Of a stretch of DNA of 23,667 bases, positions 21,501-23,667 are shown piece by piece. Source of the DNA: an uncultured Oscillospiraceae bacterium (GTDB taxonomy: Bacteria; Bacillota; Clostridia; Oscillospirales; Oscillospiraceae); assembly GCA_934670025.1 (NCBI GenBank), contig CAKUOS010000035.1, positions 1 to 23,667 on the forward strand. Direction: 5' to 3'. Every line of letters starts with the position of its first letter. Within the stretch, counting starts at the first letter, position 1. The notes below the pieces were generated by a model. The model ran no database searches. It saw only the letters and a program-made list of their open reading frames with translations, and was not told where the DNA came from. The position numbers and the translations under genes are program-made.

Positions 21501-23029
21501 GCTGCAAAATGCATCCTCTGATGGGTCTTGGCAACCAGCTTGCTCTTGCGGGGTTCCGTCGGCGTGGTCATAGCCGCGTGCAAGGCTTCCTCGGTGCCGA
21601 CCAGAATGACCTGCTTCTTCGCGCGCGAGATAGCCGTGTAAAGGAAGTTTCGGCGCAGCACATTGGGGTATTTGGGCGGCAGCATTACGATGACCGTGTC
21701 GTACTGAGAACCCTGACTTCTGTGCGCGGTCATTGCATACGCTAGAACAACGTCCCAGCCGATTTCACTCGCCAGATACTTGGCTTCGCGCTCTCCGGAA
21801 AGCGCGATGGTCACGTCTGCAAACTGGTCTTTTTCCTTGAGTACCGTCATCTTTTTGGCGATTCCAACGTCCCCGTTGACGCAGTCCTTTTCTCGATTAT
21901 TTCTCAGAATCGTAACACGGTCGTTTTGTCGGACGGTCACGCCACGGTGCGTGATTTCCGGCTTCGTGGGAAGCGGCGGATTCACCGCCTCTTGGATGAC
22001 CTGATTTAAACTGTAGACGTCCTTGTTTGTGCCGGTGATAACCTGAATTTCCTCGCCGTTCCGATACCGCTTCGCAGCTTCTCGCTTGACGACCGCACAG
22101 ATGTTATTTTCATTTGCGGGCACCAACTTAAAGGATTTGTCAAACTTCAAATCATCTTTGTCAGTAAGGCACGGAAACTGTGTGACATTATATTGCAATG
22201 CGTTGTCATTTGCTGCCTGCCGATACTGCTGAGTCAAACGTGTGACAGGAAATCCAAGTGCCAGCAGGTCAGGGAGTACATTTCCGCTGCCAACAGAGCC
22301 AAGCTGATTCGGGTCGCCGATGAGAACAAGGCTGCACGTTGCGGGCATTTTGCACAGAATGCCTGCAAGCATCTCAATCGACAGCATACTCGCCTCGTCC
22401 ACTACAACCATGCGAATCGTCGCCCAGCGAACGGGACTGAGAAAATCCTCGTTGGGTGTCTTACCGAGCGCGCTGTGCACCGTTCTGGCGCCACAGCAGC
22501 CGTGCTCACGCAAATTCTGGGCCGCCTTTCCCGTCGGTGCGGCCAGCACAAGCGTCCGGTCCTTGAAATACTTTTCTGTCAATGCGTTCACGAGCGTCGT
22601 TTTGCCCGAACCCGCGCCGCCGAGAATCATGCTCACCCGATGCGAGCACGCCATCTGAATCGCAGCCTGCTGCAATTCGTTCAAATGAACACCGCCGCTA
22701 ATTTCGATAGTGGCAGTTTCTGCGTCAAGATTGTTGTTTGGAAGAATCTCCGCCAGTTCCTTCGCGGCGAAGTCCTCATACCGCTTGGTTTTGGCGAGAT
22801 AAAGGCGGCTGCCCTCAAAAACCAGTTTGCCAATGGAAACGAGATAGTCCATATCAGAGCGAAGCTGCCGGTAAGAAATACCGTGCGCCGCCTGCATGCA
22901 GATGTGAATGGCCTCGTCGTCCGTGGTGTATGCGTCACCGTTCAAAAAATGGTTTTCAAGAGCGTGCAAAATATACGCGCCACGGGGTTCGTTTTTCTTC
23001 GGAACAAAGGCTTCGTTTTTCTTTTTCAT
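21497..23029 (-). CDS. Short RecD2-like SF1B DNA helicase
   Basis: A 510-residue helicase. Walker A is GGAGSGKTT (137-145), motif Ia is APTGKAA, Walker B is DEAS (211-214), motif III is GDPNQL (238-243), and the C-terminal part has AYAMTAHRSQGSQYD and YTAISRAKKQVIL, the RecD-type motifs V and VI. The order is that of RecD2, which unwinds DNA 5'-3', but RecD2 is normally over 700 residues. Here the N-terminal helix-hairpin-helix region is missing and only a winged-helix-like part (about 35-95) precedes the motor. The ATG at 23029 follows AAGGAGG at seven bases; a longer start is less likely. It lies 14 bases after the MazF-like gene. Confidence 0.87.
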   Translation of the reverse strand: MKKKNEAFVPKKNEPRGAYILHALENHFLNGDAYTTDDEAIHICMQAAHGISYRQLRSDMDYLVSIGKLVFEGSRLYLAKTKRYEDFAAKELAEILPNNNLDAETATIEISGGVHLNELQQAAIQMACSHRVSMILGGAGSGKTTLVNALTEKYFKDRTLVLAAPTGKAAQNLREHGCCGARTVHSALGKTPNEDFLSPVRWATIRMVVVDEASMLSIEMLAGILCKMPATCSLVLIGDPNQLGSVGSGNVLPDLLALGFPVTRLTQQYRQAANDNALQYNVTQFPCLTDKDDLKFDKSFKLVPANENNICAVVKREAAKRYRNGEEIQVITGTNKDVYSLNQVIQEAVNPPLPTKPEITHRGVTVRQNDRVTILRNNREKDCVNGDVGIAKKMTVLKEKDQFADVTIALSGEREAKYLASEIGWDVVLAYAMTAHRSQGSQYDTVIVMLPPKYPNVLRRNFLYTAISRAKKQVILVGTEEALHAAMTTPTEPRKSKLVAKTHQRMHFAA

Positions 23030-23043
23030 GTTCCGCACCTCCT

Positions 23044-23457
23044 TCAAGCCGCCGGGCACAGGAGGCTGACCAGACCGAGCTGAACTGCCAAACCGTACTC
23101 AACCGCGCGAATCGTGAACGGATTCGTGATTTGACCGAGTTTTTTCAACATACGCCCCTTGTCGAGGCTCTGAATCTGTTCGCGCAGAGCAATGCTGCTG
23201 CAAGAAAGACCGGGATTGGAAATGAAAACATGGGTGGGCAGCTGACCTTTCTTCCGGTTGGAAGTGAGCGGAATTACCGAAACCACAGGGCTGTTTTCGT
23301 TTGCTGCATCGTTGCTAATAACGATTGACGGGCGCACGCCATACTGCACATGCGTGTCGTCGCTGGGCTTCGGAAGGTCAACGAGCCACAGTTCCAGTCT
23401 GGTGCAGCCGACACCGGCTGCGGTCATGGGTTTCTGCGGAAATTGAATGGTTTTCAT
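23044..23457 (-). CDS. PemK/MazF-family toxin-like endoribonuclease
   Basis: A 137-residue protein with the MazF fold: YGVRPSIVISNDAANENSPVVSVIPLTSN, then LPTHVFIS, then SIALREQIQSLDKGRMLKKLGQI. Arg42 in GVRP and Thr65 in PLTSN correspond to the catalytic pair of Bacillus MazF (R25, T48), so RNase activity is plausible. An unusual 15-residue N-terminal extension precedes the first strand. No MazE-like antitoxin is encoded immediately upstream within the window. The start at 23457 follows AAGGAGAG. It leads an operon with the RecD2-like helicase and XRE regulator. Confidence 0.88.
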   Translation of the reverse strand: MKTIQFPQKPMTAAGVGCTRLELWLVDLPKPSDDTHVQYGVRPSIVISNDAANENSPVVSVIPLTSNRKKGQLPTHVFISNPGLSCSSIALREQIQSLDKGRMLKKLGQITNPFTIRAVEYGLAVQLGLVSLLCPAA

Positions 23458-23489
23458 TTTGAATACTCTCCTTAAAAAATATAGTTTTG

Positions 23490-23529
23490 AAAACCAAAAC
23501 ACCGTGCAGGCTTTGTTGCCTACACGGTG
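23490..23529 (-). terminator. Terminator or attenuator ahead of the MazF-like gene
   Basis: Read leftward, a 12-bp stem CACCGTGTAGGC/GCCTGCACGGTG with one U-G wobble, loop AACAAA, followed by TTTTGGTTTT. It lies 33 bases upstream of the MazF-like start. It either ends a gene beyond the window or attenuates this operon; which depends on where the promoter is. Confidence 0.65.
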
Positions 23530-23667
23530 GATAAATAATCCGCGACAAAATGCACAACCGACCAATTCCCAGTCTTGCCAAAGTCCATGCAAACGGGTAT
23601 ACTGAGAGTGCGGTGCGGCGTCATGCCGTTGTGTAGGTGCTCGGACACCTGCGCAGGTCTATGGGAG
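23530..23667. other. Non-coding stretch at the window edge
   Basis: I see no gene here. It has weak hairpins, such as AGGTG/CACCT around CTCGGA near the edge, and a TATACT at 23598-23603 on the plus strand without a -35 box. It may be the promoter region of the MazF operon. Confidence 0.4.

Overview
The window looks like the chromosome of a GC-rich, gut-type Clostridia bacterium, most likely Oscillospirales. The clues are strong AGGAGG ribosome binding sites, sigma-A type promoters with 17-base spacers, a YhaM exoribonuclease, a DUF2975/XRE pair, an AbrB-ABC operon, C_GCAxxG_C_C and DUF2500 proteins, and GTAGGGG...CCCCTAC intergenic repeats. The assignment comes from gene content and recalled family distributions; no search was run.

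Layout, left to right. Bases 1-2301 hold the start of a leftward gene, a long RNA-like hairpin, and an ECF sigma factor/anti-sigma pair bracketed by two directly oriented 106-bp repeats. Bases 2336-4998 encode a single large protein that joins a TetM/EF-G-like ribosomal GTPase to a C-terminal Rae1/YacP-type NYN nuclease domain. Next come an SGNH hydrolase, a SpoU/TrmH RNA methyltransferase and a HAD phosphatase reading away from two interleaved promoters, and thymidylate kinase. A leftward operon (11793 to 8425) encodes YhaM, a phospho-sugar mutase and SurE. Bases 11931-14737 hold a DivIVA-like coiled-coil protein, a leftward radical SAM/SPASM protein and a SprT/C_GCAxxG pair.

Bases 14824-18567 carry a DUF2500 membrane protein, a MATE exporter whose short leader contains an intrinsic terminator, and an AbrB-type regulator/ABC ATPase/permease operon with two identical palindromes at its promoter. 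Bases 18749-20880 carry a DUF2975/XRE/DUF4153-like membrane operon with its own palindromic operator.

An initiator tRNA-Met at 20954-21030 marks a compositional boundary. To its right the DNA is visibly less GC-rich. It encodes, all leftward, a MazF/PemK toxin-like protein, a short RecD2-like helicase and an XRE regulator in one tightly packed operon, with a possible integrase tail fragment right beside the tRNA. I read this as the tRNA-proximal end of an integrated mobile element that runs past the end of the window.

The most notable items are the GTPase-NYN fusion, the orphan MazF-RecD2-XRE operon at the tRNA, the MATE leader terminator, the twin operators of the AbrB operon, the interleaved divergent promoters and the dispersed repeats whose hairpins show compensatory changes.
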